Assembly: GCA_030770535.1 (NCBI GenBank)
Contig: JASVEC010000103.1
Span: forward strand, 1 to 57,142
From: Batkoa obscura
Taxonomy: Eukaryota > Entomophthoromycota > Entomophthoromycetes > Entomophthorales > Batkoaceae
Direction of reading: 5' to 3'
Length of the DNA: 57,142 bases
A program made the translations under genes and the position numbers. Below, in pieces: positions 1 to 9,996 of this stretch. Under the pieces are notes generated by a model. That model ran no database searches, was not told where the DNA came from, and was given only the letters and a program-made list of their open reading frames with translations. Each line of letters starts with the position of its first letter. The stretch's first letter is position 1.

Positions 1-396
1 TAACTTTAAGCTTGATATGATATTTCTTTCTTCGCTCATTTATTTAGACTAAAAAGTATATTTAATATTTATAACATACTATTAATTCCCCGCATGAAGC
101 AACGTTAGTGTTTCTATTACAAGGTTAGTTTCCTTGAGATGGATGCCTTCTATCTAGTTAATTGATTAAAAATATATTATGTTATTATAAGAAAGTTTAC
201 TGAATTCAATGTTTTAAACGTTAATATATATTTTGTGTTTTAGTTGTAACATGTTATAAATATTTAAATACGTAGCGTTTCGAAATTCCCTTTCATAAGT
301 TTATCACTATATTTCGGAAGCATAAAAGAGCTCTATACTTATGTTTTCAAAAATATTGAGCATTTTAAATTTTAAATTTAAGTTTCGTTTAATTTA

Positions 397-502
397 TGAT
401 GAAAGTATTCTTTCGGTTTCATTACTTTTTTCATCTTTTAGGCATTGCTTGAGTGGAAAAATTGTTAGTATAATTCTTAAGCAAAAAAATGCATCCCAAT
501 AT
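397..502 (+). mobile_element. MITE-like element, copy 1 (degenerate)
   Basis: About 105 bp matching the family that recurs about 20 times here: a left end resembling GGGGATGTTTTTTTGG, the internal run CTTCATTACTTTTTCC, and a right end resembling ACATCCCCATAT. This copy has lost most of the left inverted repeat but keeps GAGTGGAAAAATTGTTAG and a GCATCCC end. Confidence 0.65.
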
Positions 503-784
503 ATTAAATTAGATACTTAATCATCACTTTTCTTTTTAATATTTTTATGTAATTAAAAGCTTTACTTTAAGTTCTTTTTGTATTTAACGATAGCTGAACT
601 AACTGTATCCTTTATACTTTTTTAATGCCATCTTTAATACTTAATAGCAGCTTTTTACTGGGTATATTTCTATCTAGCATTATTTTATTTTATTAAGTGG
701 TATTTTAAGATTCAAAGGAGAGGTTATTAAAAACTAAGTTCGTACTTTATTTGATCGATCCAATAGCGGAAGTGGCATCAGTAT

Positions 785-889
785 TTAGGAACGTCTTTTT
801 GATTTAAGAATTTTACTAGCAATCCTTTCGCTCAAATAGTGTTTAAAAAATGGAAAAGGTAATGAAATCAAAACAAAACACTCCCATAT
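785..889 (-). mobile_element. MITE-like element, copy 2 (reverse orientation)
   Basis: The family element read on the minus strand. On the plus strand it shows GCTCAAATAGTGTTTAAAAAA followed by TGGAAAAGGTAATGAAATC and ends in ACACTCCCATAT. The outer left end is mutated. Confidence 0.75.
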
Positions 890-1621
890 AAAAATAAAGT
901 TTATATAAAATTAAATAACAAAATATTTTATTTATTTTTATCTCAAATAAATTAACCTTGAATGCTTTGTTAACTATAAAGCATATATATAATACTAAAG
1001 ATATAACTAAACTATTGGTAGAACGTTTCTGTAAGATCAAGTAGCAAGTCCAACTGTTTACTATCTTTTGAAGAGTTATGAAATCAATGATAAGTAACTT
1101 AGGGTCCCTGCCTCTATGATACTTTCTATCGATTTACAAGGAAGGAATAGTGGTTGATATGGGGATGTTTAAAAGCCCAAAGTGGGAGACTGTAAAGCTT
1201 TTATGAACTAATTAAACCAATAAAAATAATAAAAATTTTGAGGAACATTGGGAAATCTGAAATATTGACAATAACCTCGAGGATTAGATAAGCTAAGGGA
1301 TAGTAAATATTTAAATTTATGAGCTAATCATTTAGGTTTGCTTGATGTATTTGGACATGTTTCATTTTTTATATTAATCTATTATATTTTTTTAAAGTTC
1401 AAATTGCTTATAAATGGATGTTATTAATATTGATAGTATAAGTTCCACACTTTATCTATTCAAAAAAAGCCGGATATCTGTCACTTCATTATATTTTTTT
1501 CACTAATACTACTCTCTCTACAAAATTATTCTTTTCTTCACAGAAATAATTGATTTGATGAACTATAATGTAGTAAAATAAGTATCATTTTATATAGTCC
1601 AATATGAATTTGGATAAATAC

Positions 1622-1725
1622 ATACGGGGGGTGTTTTTTTGGCTTCATTACTTTTTCTATCTTTTAAGCGTTATTTAAATGGAAAAACTATCACTGAAAT
1701 TTGAATATAAAAATACATCCCTATA
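1622..1725 (+). mobile_element. MITE-like element, copy 3
   Basis: The left end reads ATACGGGGGGTG, followed by the typical TTTTTTTGGCTTCATTAC. The right end reads ACATCCCTATAT. It sits about 95 bp past the stop codon of the MHR-family gene at 1821-3562. Confidence 0.85.
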
Positions 1726-1820
1726 TATATCATTTTAATAGATAATAGTAACAATAATAAACAAATAAAAAGATAAAAACTAATGTTAGATTCAAATTTA
1801 TTATAATAAAGCTAGTAAAC

Positions 1821-3562
1821 TTAATTTAAATAGATAGATATCTTTTCTATTAAATCTGAAGGGAGTTGGAATCGATGGATACAGTATTTAATTTGATTTA
1901 AAGCATTATTAGAATCTTTAGCATGTCGTTTATCATTAGATTTCGATACGTTATAAAGCTCTTGGACTAATAATACACATTTAATTTTTGATTCATTAAA
2001 TAATACCCTATCCTCCTCGCACAAATTGGAAGTATGATGTAATAAATTGGTAAGTGCAAAAAAAGGATAACACATTTGATAATAAAAAGGGATACTAATA
2101 TTGGATTGAAATGGAAGTTTGGGACCAAATTGTCGTATTCTAGTAAACTTTTTTGATTTTAATTTTTTATTTAAGCCGATATTTAAACAATAGGTAATAA
2201 CTTGATTAGAATAATGAAATAGTAGCTTTAATTTTGACTTTTCAAAGTGAACAGGTTGTGGATAAATCATAATACATGGATAATATAGTATAATACTAAC
2301 ATGTTGTATCAATACTTTAAGATATCGTTTGAAATTAAATTCATAGCTATTAGTTCTTTCATTTAATTCTTTTCTAGTATAATGACTTTCATCTCTTATT
2401 AACTTTTGATCTTGAATTAAATTCTTTAGCATACCCAAACAATTCGTAAATTCATTTTGAGGTAAAATTAAAGCATCGATCGGTAGCTTTGAATAATCCT
2501 TAATTGATTTGTAAGTCTCTTTCACTTTTTGTATGTGAGCTGTTATCTTTACTTTCACATCAATATAATCTTGAATATATACATAAGGTAACTCGCTTAC
2601 AGTCTTATAATCTATTTCATTATCACGTTTACTTTGATTCTCAATAGTAAATGGTAGGGGATCTTTGACTTCAAATTTAATGAAAGGCATATCTGGAATA
2701 CTAGCCGAAAGAACTATATAGGTGAGATGAAGAGTTTTCCATATGTTATTGCCTTCAAATAGTTTATTATATCTTGTAAATGTAACATCTATTGTATTAA
2801 ATAAAGAATTATTTATATCGTAACCTAAACATTGAGCCATCCTTACTGCATCTAAAAAATATCGTTTAGTAAGGTCATAGTTAGAGTGAGATAACTAATA
2901 TAAGATAATAAGCCTAAAGCTACCACACAATTATAGCTTGGATTAGAATAAGACTGGGGTAAAGTTGCTTTTATTCCCTTCAATGACTTTCCATAAATTT
3001 GTTTATAGCATATACTATTATGTGGAAGTGTAAACCGAGAAAGGACAGCAATTAAAGCATATGACAATATATTTGGTTCATTTTTTGTTAAAATCTCTCT
3101 CAAGTTAAACTTATCTAACCATAATCTAAATGGATCTACAATTTTATGGAAAAAAAGAGGACCATGCTTTAAAAAGTGATAATAAGCTTGATCTATTTTT
3201 ACTATATCGCTATTTTCCAATACTACATTGATTATCAGAGGCGATAAAACAATACTAACATTGGAATCCTTTTGTAACATAAGCTCATAATTGGAAATCC
3301 TTTTAAGAATTTCACTATTACTATACCTTCTTTCTCGATTTATTATTATAAATTCCTTTTTGACCCACTTTAAATACTCTAGTAATAAATTAAATATTAA
3401 AGAAATAATAGAACAATTACCATTTACTTTTCGTTTGAATTCTAAGTTCGAATATGAGTCTAGTTGTTTAAATATATTATTTAATGTATGATCAATTCCA
3501 TCTAATTTTGACTTTACTAAATCCACCTTGCTTCTTATCCCCACTTTTGGCTTTAACTCCAT
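1821..3562 (-). pseudogene. MHR-family regulator-like gene, single frameshift
   Basis: Paralogue of the intact gene at 5230-6982. Exon 1 (3562-3421) encodes a basic start and a coiled-coil linker. The intron is 3379-3420, only 42 bases and stop-free. Exon 2 runs from 3378. The family MHR core (conserved AVRMAQCLGYD, then a W-KTL-x-Y helix), the YYPCIMIYPQPV motif and the terminal YLN are all present. Against the paralogue, one base is missing from an A-run at about 2893, so the two halves lie in different frames; otherwise both halves are open. About 379 bases around the break are otherwise identical to 6233-6612. It may be a recent pseudogene, an assembly error, or a gene read as two products. 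There is no zinc cluster. Confidence 0.8.
2821..3199 (-). repeat. Near-identical tract shared with 6233-6612
   Basis: By eye, every base matches 6233-6612 except one missing A. Immediately outside both borders the two genes diverge strongly. The tract covers roughly residues 108-234 of the encoded protein. This sharp-edged identity inside diverged paralogues is the signature of gene conversion or a very recent unequal exchange. Confidence 0.85.
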
Positions 3563-4554
3563 AATTGAATTTTCTATTATCCTTTAGTTTAATATTATTT
3601 TAAATTGTGTTAAAATCATTTGAAAATAAAATGATAAGCAAAGGATGGAAATGCTTTTTAATGAAAACCATGGTAGAATTAAGCATAAAATACCAAATGC
3701 TAAATTGCATTTTCTGTTTCATTATTTATCTAATAATATTATATATTTTATGCTAAAAGTGACCAGAATATCAAATCGATCAAACATTCTCACTATAAAT
3801 TCTTGCAAAAAAGACTTTGATGACGTAATAAACGCATTACCACTACAATAAAGACATAGACATCACTAATTTTTTTATGCTTAATCCTGTTTAATCAAGT
3901 ACAATTTGATTAGTAATTACCTCAATAGATGTACTATTCTAATTTAATTTGACAAAATAGCTGCATATCAGAGAATAAATTTATTAATATATTTGTCTTC
4001 TTTAAATATAATGAATTTATTACAATTCGATTTATTTGCTTTGTACATAAACAAATCGTAAGGAGCAATAAAAAGCTGGAGTAAATGCCAAGGGATTTGG
4101 GATACTCACATTATCTTTTCTGAATGTCATTAAAGATAATACCCAAATGCAATTAAATCTCAATATTAGTAAGATATATTATCCATTTGGTTAAAAGTAT
4201 TATATAACGTTATTAGAGATGCAGACCGGAAGTTTTATTCAACTTTCATTGGAGTGAATTATATTAGAAGAGTGCTTATCTACTTTGCTATTGTAATATA
4301 TGTGACTATATTAGAATAAAGCAAGCAATAAGATCTTTTCAAAACTAACACTAAGGTTGATATAGTAGCTTATCATTTGGCTTACTTAGTTAAAGTTTTG
4401 GTTTATTATGATTTATTGTGATTTAGTCTATTAATATACGATCAATTGTTTTTATAGAAGCAATTACTAGACTTGTATTATAAGGTTGTCCACCCTGGAT
4501 TAAATTCTTTCTGTTTGGTAAATTGGTCAAATAAATGCTATATCGTTGAAAATA
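3563..4554. other. Upstream region of the MHR-family gene
   Basis: No convincing gene. The proximal 50 bases resemble the upstream region of the paralogue starting at 6982 (both contain ACAATTTAAA followed by AT-rich leader). The distal part, about 4040-4550, is a diverged copy of about 7570-8100, so the duplication unit probably included flanking DNA. Confidence 0.45.
4040..4550. repeat. Diverged duplicate of about 7570-8100
   Basis: Several blocks align in the same order: GCCAAGGG followed by TCTTTTCTGAAT, then AAAACTAA, then AATTAAAGTTTT or AGTTAAAGTTTT, a GAAGCAA block, and GATTGGTTGA or AATTGGTCAA. Many differences and indels separate the copies. It lies upstream of one MHR-family gene, as its partner lies upstream of another. 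Confidence 0.5.
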
Positions 4555-4659
4555 ATATGGGGATGTTTTTTGGCTTCATCACTTTTTCCATCTTTTAAAC
4601 ACTATTTGAGTGGAAAAATTATTAGCAAAATTCTTAAACACAAAAATACATCCCCATAT
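4555..4659 (+). mobile_element. MITE-like element, copy 4 (well preserved)
   Basis: 105 bp with intact ends ATATGGGGATGT and ACATCCCCATAT. The interior carries TTTTTTGGCTTCATCAC, TTTTCCATCTTTTAA and ATTCTTAAACACAAAAATAC. It is one of the best full-length copies. Confidence 0.93.
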
Positions 4660-5003
4660 GTTTGACCAGCCGCCTAAAATTAATAACCATTTTTTATTAC
4701 AATTATAGAATACTATAAATAAACTACTTTATAATTATTTTATTTAACTTAACTATTGCTTATATATCACCTTAAAAGCCGCTTTTATAAACCTATAGCT
4801 GTATTTAAAATACAAAAAAATTCTTTAATTATTAATAAATTAAAGATATTAATACTATAAATATTTATAATCAAAATAAATTTTTATTTCTATTTTGCTA
4901 CACCAGAGGCCATTTTATCTCTTTGACTTTATTTAGTAAATTATTTTCGAAATTCACCAAAGGCAACACAAAAGGTTAGAAAGGAGGCTTTTGGTGTAGT
5001 TTA

Positions 5004-5107
5004 ATATGTGGGGGTATTTTTTTGATTTCATCACTTTTTCCATTTTTAAGCGCTATTTGTGTGAAAATTGTTAGTAAATTTTTAAACAAAGAAATACATC
5101 CCTATGT
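5004..5107 (+). mobile_element. MITE-like element, copy 5
   Basis: The left flank reads TATGTG directly before GGGGTAT, and the right end CATCCC is directly followed by TATGTG. That non-palindromic flanking repeat suggests a target-site duplication. The internal AAGCGCTATTTG and AAACAAAGAAATAC segments are typical. Confidence 0.88.
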
Positions 5108-5229
5108 GGTATTTTTTTAGTTTAAGCAAAATTAATATAATAAATTTACGATCTTTTTATATTAAAATATTTTATTAACGAAATAACGAATGTAGTAATT
5201 CGAATTTTAAATTAACAATACTATCAACT

Positions 5230-6982
5230 TTAATTTAAATACATAGCTATCTCTTGTATTAAATCTACAGGTAACTCAAATCGATGGATACAACGCTTTA
5301 TTTGATTCAATGCATTAGTAGAATCTTTAGCGTATCTTTTATTGTTAGCTTTAGATACACTATAAAGCTCCTTAACTAATAATACACATTTAGCTTTTGC
5401 CTCATCAACCATTGTTACATCTGCCTTAGACAAATTATTAGATTGGTGTATTAAGTTAACAAGTGTAAAAAAAGAATAAGTTATCTGATAATAAAAAGGG
5501 GTACAAACATTTGATTGAAGTTGATATTTAGAATCAAATTGAGAATTTTTACTGAAAGATGAATGATCCAATTTTCTATCCAAACCTCGATTTAAACAAT
5601 AAGTTATGACTTGATTAGAATAATAGAATAATAACTTTAATTTGGACTTTGTAAATCGAACTGGTTGTGGGTAGACTGTAGCAAAGGGATAATAAAGCTG
5701 AACAATAACATGTTGAATTAATACTTTGAGATATCGTTTAAAATTAAACTCATAATCATTCGTTTTTTCATCTAATTCTTTTTGGGTATAATCACATTCA
5801 TCTCTTATTAACTTTTGATCTTGAATTAAATTTAGTAATGTTGTAAAACAAATTATAAATTCATTCTGAGGTAAAAGTAAAGCGTTAATAGGTATATCTG
5901 AATAATCATTACGTCTTTCGTAATTTTCTTTTACTTTTTGAATATGAGATGCTATTTTAATCGTTACTTCCGTATAATCTTTAACAAATAAGTATGGCAA
6001 CTCGTCTATGGCTTTATAGCCTATTTCATCAACATCAGTACTTCTATTTGGACCATCTGGAATACATAAAGGTTCTTTGGTTTGAAACTTAATAAAAGGT
6101 ATATTTGGAATACAACTTGAAAGGACTAAGTATGTAAAATGAAGAGTTTTCCATATGCTTCTACCTCGTAACAATTCATTATACCTTAGATCCATAATAT
6201 TTATCTTATCAAATAAAGTGTCGCTGATATCATAACCTAAACATTGAGCCATCCTTACTGCATCTAAAAAATATCGTTTAGTAAGGTCATAGTTAGAGTG
6301 AGATAAACTAATATAAGATAATAAGCCTAAAGCTACCACACAATTATAGCTTGGATTAGAATAAGACTGGGGTAAAGTTGCTTTTATTCCCTTCAATGAC
6401 TTTCCATAAATTTGTTTATAGCATATACTATTATGTGGAAGTGTAAACCGAGAAAGGACAGCAATTAAAGCATATGACAATATATTTGGTTCATTTTTTG
6501 TTAAAATCTCTCTCAAGTTAAACTTATCTAACCATAATCTAAATGGATCTACAATTTTATGGAAAAAAAGAGGACCATGCTTTAAAAAGTGATAATAAGC
6601 TTGATCTATTTTCATTGTGTCACTACATTTGAAAGCTGTATTGGTAATCAGAGTTGGCGCAGTTTTATTAATTTTACGTTTCTTGTGTAACATATTCTCA
6701 AGTTGAGAAATCTTTTTCAAGATTTCACTATTGTTATACTTTTTTTCTTGATTTATTATTTCATATTTCTTATGAGCCCATTTTAAATATTCTAAACATA
6801 AATAAAATATGAGATATTAATAAAGCGTTAAGTTAATTACCAATTGCCTGTCCTTTAAGTTCATTATTTGAACTTGAGTCCAATTGCTTGAATATATCAT
6901 TTAATATGCGATCGATGTTATTTAACCTGAACTCTACTAAACCTACTCTACTTCTTATCTTTTCTTTTGATTTTGACTTCAT
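5230..6982 (-). CDS. Intact MHR-family regulator-like protein lacking a zinc cluster
   Basis: Exon 1 is 6982-6841, the intron 6792-6840 (GTAATT...TTTAG, phase 1), exon 2 6791-5230; together they give 567 residues. Residues 1-47 are a lysine/arginine-rich start followed by a coiled-coil-like linker (RSRVGLVEFRLNNIDRILND). Residues about 95-275 match the middle homology region of fungal Zn2Cys6 regulators: AVRMAQCLGYD at about 225-235, then RGRSIWKTLHFTYLVLSS at about 256-273. A family motif LYYP...YPQPVRF follows, and the protein ends in YLN. The start falls where a zinc cluster would normally just have ended, and no CxxC motif is visible upstream. Family members normally bind DNA; this one probably cannot do so by itself. 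Function unknown. Residues about 108-234 appear gene-converted with the neighbouring copy. Confidence 0.85.
6233..6612 (-). repeat. Near-identical tract shared with 2821-3199
   Basis: 380 bases identical by eye to the paralogue about 3.4 kb away, apart from one base present here and absent there. The sequences on both sides are clearly diverged, so the borders are abrupt. Confidence 0.85.
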
Positions 6983-8452
6983 ATTTAATTTTATTATCTT
7001 AAGTTTTTATTTAAATTGTATTGGAATTTATATTGAATTGAACATAATAAACCAGGGCTGGAACGCATTTTGGTTAAAGTAGGTCACTGGTAAAATTATT
7101 CGTAAAAAAGTAATTTAATACTGAAACTTAGATTTTCGCTTAAAATTTTTTAACAAACTTTATTTATTTATAAATAAAAGTGAAAACATTAAATTGAGAA
7201 AGAGCGTTTTTACTAAACTCTAAATCAAAAGGTAATTTTCATCAATTTGATAAATATCTTATCATTATTAAAGAAAGACATTATGGCTTTAATTAAATTA
7301 TTCACTTTATTCAACCCTAGTTTTTATTGTATAGTTAAGTTACCTTATTAGGACTCAGTTTTAGTTTGTAAAATATTTATTAACAGAGTTCAATTTTCTA
7401 AATAGAATCAACACATAGAATTTGATAAATGCTTTGAGTAAATTATATTTCGGAATTTGCTTTAACTATTGGTGATGAAAAGTAAAAAAATGAAATTAAA
7501 TGTCCAAACAAAAACTCACTTATTTTACTTGTTACTTTTGATTACTTAAGCTCTACTACAGCTTGGTTGATTCGTTTTACTCAAAAATGTATGTAGTAGA
7601 AATCAAGGAAATTTTGGGGCAAACGCCAAGGGGAATTGAAAAACCTATATCTTTTCTGAATATTACTGAAGAGAAGGGTTTCTTCAACACTCTTGCTTAT
7701 AAAATAAATAAACCTAGTTGCATCAAAGTATGCTCTAAAGTTTTTGAAAGTGTAGCTCTAAAGGAGTTTTACTTATTAGATAAGTGACTCATGCATTTGG
7801 ACTCCTATTCAATTTGAGTATTACAAGGTAGGTGACTGTGTTGAAGTGTATTAATAGTCAATTCTTTTTAAAACTAAACATAAAACTTAATATAATATCT
7901 GATATATGTTTGTTTCATTCAATTAAAGTTTTTATTTTTGGTGTTTATGTCATCTTATCAGTTTTTTTATGGAAGCAACGCTAAAATTTAAGTTATAAAT
8001 TTGTCTACTCTAAGCTGGGTATCCTTTGTCAGATTGGTTGATTAAGTAAACATTCATTTACTACTGTAATTAGTTTATTATATCGTTTGGTTGAATATTA
8101 GCATCATTTTTATTACAGCCTACAACATGTATTAAAAATAAATAGCTTTTATATATAATAGTTTCATTGAAACTTAAATTTATAAAAATAGCATACAGGT
8201 TAGATAGATTTATATTGTAGCTTTTATTTGAGTGTCAGTAGGGACTACATTCTAATGCGGAATCTTACAAAATAATTACTACAGAGATAAAATGCTCATC
8301 TATAATTCAAATGGGACTCCTCAGTTTATTTTATACTGGGCATTATATTTTAGTAAAATCTGCTTGTATAATGTCGGGATAGAACTTTAACCCTTACTGA
8401 AACTCAATTAAAAACCCTACTATAAGTCTATCTATCTATATCAAAATTGACT
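6983..8452. other. Upstream region with duplicated block and one small open frame
   Basis: No secure gene. A 74-codon plus-strand frame at 7563-7787 lies inside the block that also occurs, diverged and not open, at about 4040-4550, so I do not call it a gene. The rest is AT-rich without visible features. Confidence 0.4.
7570..8100. repeat. Diverged duplicate of about 4040-4550
   Basis: Partner of the block at 4040-4550, with shared landmarks in the same order. Both blocks lie 0.5-1.1 kb upstream of an MHR-family start codon. This supports a tandem duplication of about 3.4-3.5 kb that carried one gene plus its upstream DNA. Confidence 0.5.
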
Positions 8453-8551
8453 CAAGGATGTCTTTTTGGCTCCAATATTTTGTTCATTTTTATTCAATAA
8501 AGAAGTTGAATGGCCTATTGAGTTTTTAAACAAAAAAAATGTTCTAATATA
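8453..8551 (+). mobile_element. MITE-like element, copy 6 (strongly degraded)
   Basis: Keeps AAGGATGTCTTTTTGGCTCC at the left and TTTTTAAACAAAAAAAATG near the right. The ends and middle are eroded, so this is one of the oldest-looking copies. Confidence 0.5.
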
Positions 8552-8615
8552 TGTGTTTTTTTATGCGCTAATAAAAATGTAAAATAAAGTCATTTATAGA
8601 TCATTATTATTAAAC

Positions 8616-8716
8616 ATATGGGGATGTATTTTTTGTTTAAGAATTTGTTTACAATCTTTTTACTCAAACAGTGGTTAAAAAATGAAAAAAGTAGAAACCA
8701 AAAAACATCCTCATAT
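8616..8716 (-). mobile_element. MITE-like element, copy 7 (reverse orientation)
   Basis: Plus-strand ends are ATATGGGGATGTATTTTTTG and AAAAACATCCTCATAT. The interior TTTAAGAATTTG and CTCAAACAGTGGTTAAAAAATG is the reverse complement of the family interior. Confidence 0.85.
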
Positions 8717-9087
8717 TGAGTTTAAAGTAAATTTTGATTAATACAAAACATGGTGGCTTCTATAATTAAGCTGGATTTTTTCCACTAAAAAAATAAAACT
8801 TGAAATGAACCAATAATAGTTAATAATACGAGTTTAATTAGGGATAAAAAAAGGATATTCGAAAATAGTTAATAGGTTTAAAATTAGTTTTAATTTGAAA
8901 TGTATATAATTAGTGAGAAGTGAAATAAATACAACTAGTTTTTTAATTTGACATCGGTTCTTTCTATAAGATTTCAATTCAATAGCCTGGTTCTATTAGC
9001 TATATTATTAGACAGCAGACAACTTATTCCAACTTTAACATTAAATAACGCAATAAATTATTTTACAATATACCTTCTGGTAGTAAA

Positions 9088-9996
9088 ATGGATCCCAACG
9101 CATTGAAAACAATAGCAATTACATCCAACACAATCTCAATTATATTTACAGCAACATCGATTGTTCTATTTATCACTATCTCTATAATTAACAATAATAT
9201 CTACGACTCCCTTGTGTATCGATTATCAGCTATTATCTTATTTGGCAATCTAATATTAAACATAATCAACTTAATCCAAGCAACATTATTAATAAATTCA
9301 ACAATATCATGTTATGTACTAGAATTTCTAAGTACCCTAAGTATCTCTTTATCCATGCTTTATGCTACTGTAATAGCCACTATATTACTAATTAATGTTA
9401 TTTATCTATATGAGTTTTCAAAACGGGCTAGATGCTTCACTTATCTTATTCCAATATTTCTTTCTTTACTTCTGGCTGGCCTACAAGCTATCATTGGTAA
9501 CATCGAGAATATTAATAATCAATGTGGCTATTCAAATGTTGAAGATTGGCTATCAGCTAGCTTAATCAAATTAGGATCAGTTATTGTTAGCATTATATTA
9601 TGTCCAATTAGTTATTTTACTATCTTTATTTATATCAATATCAGGAGTTATAACTCGAATCAAGATGTATTAAGAAAGGGAGGGTCTTTTAAACAATTAA
9701 ATTGGAAAGTTTTACTAAAATTATTAGCTTATCCTACAATACCTATCTTAAGTTATTTGTTCTATTTTATTATACTCTATTTAATTACTTATTCTGAAGA
9801 GGAATTACCCAGGTTGAGTCAAATGTATGCTGCCTTTCAAGGATTTTCCAAGTTTCTATTTGGTTTCCAAGGGGTTTTAAATGCATGTTTATTTTTTAAT
9901 AATACAATCTTTTTGAAGGAGTTGAAAAAAGCGTATTGTAAGTTATCATATCCGGATAACCACACTTTACTTTGTAACAATGGTTGTGAGGGTTGA
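9088..9996 (+). CDS. Seven-transmembrane receptor-like protein
   Basis: Single-exon gene of 302 residues with seven hydrophobic segments at about 8-34, 43-70, 75-107, 115-137, 155-188, 210-235 and 245-275. The N-terminus is very short, as in many fungal G-protein-coupled receptors. Cys75 at the outer edge of helix 3 and Cys146 in the second outer loop are placed for the disulphide common in these receptors. A proline-rich segment in helix 6 (YPTIPILSYLFYF) and an FQGVLNACLFFNN sequence at the end of helix 7 also fit. The tail is short. No ligand can be assigned. It could be a cAMP- or nutrient-receptor-like protein or belong to a lineage-specific expansion. The start is the first ATG before helix 1. 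It stands alone between MITE copies and regulator relics. Confidence 0.75.
   Translation: MDPNALKTIAITSNTISIIFTATSIVLFITISIINNNIYDSLVYRLSAIILFGNLILNIINLIQATLLINSTISCYVLEFLSTLSISLSMLYATVIATILLINVIYLYEFSKRARCFTYLIPIFLSLLLAGLQAIIGNIENINNQCGYSNVEDWLSASLIKLGSVIVSIILCPISYFTIFIYINIRSYNSNQDVLRKGGSFKQLNWKVLLKLLAYPTIPILSYLFYFIILYLITYSEEELPRLSQMYAAFQGFSKFLFGFQGVLNACLFFNNTIFLKELKKAYCKLSYPDNHTLLCNNGCEG

Larger units (their letters stand above)
1..1820. other. Gene-free AT-rich stretch
   Basis: Apart from three MITE-like copies (about 397, 785 and 1622) I see no convincing coding region, RNA gene or repeat here. The few open frames are short and of low-complexity AT composition. It lies downstream of the 3' end of the minus-strand MHR-family gene. 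Confidence 0.5.

Noticed and set aside
843-1040. 65-codon minus-strand frame
   Set aside because: Low-complexity AT-rich product that partly overlaps a MITE copy; no coding signs.
1157-1175. ATATGGGGATGTTT resembling a MITE left end
   Set aside because: The following 100 bases do not match the family interior and there is no right end.
3645-3851. 68-codon plus-strand frame upstream of the first family gene
   Set aside because: Lies in the presumed promoter, has no recognised motif and no counterpart open at the duplicated locus.
7563-7787. 74-codon plus-strand frame
   Set aside because: Reasonable composition, but the duplicated block at 4040-4550 does not keep the frame open and no motif is recognised.
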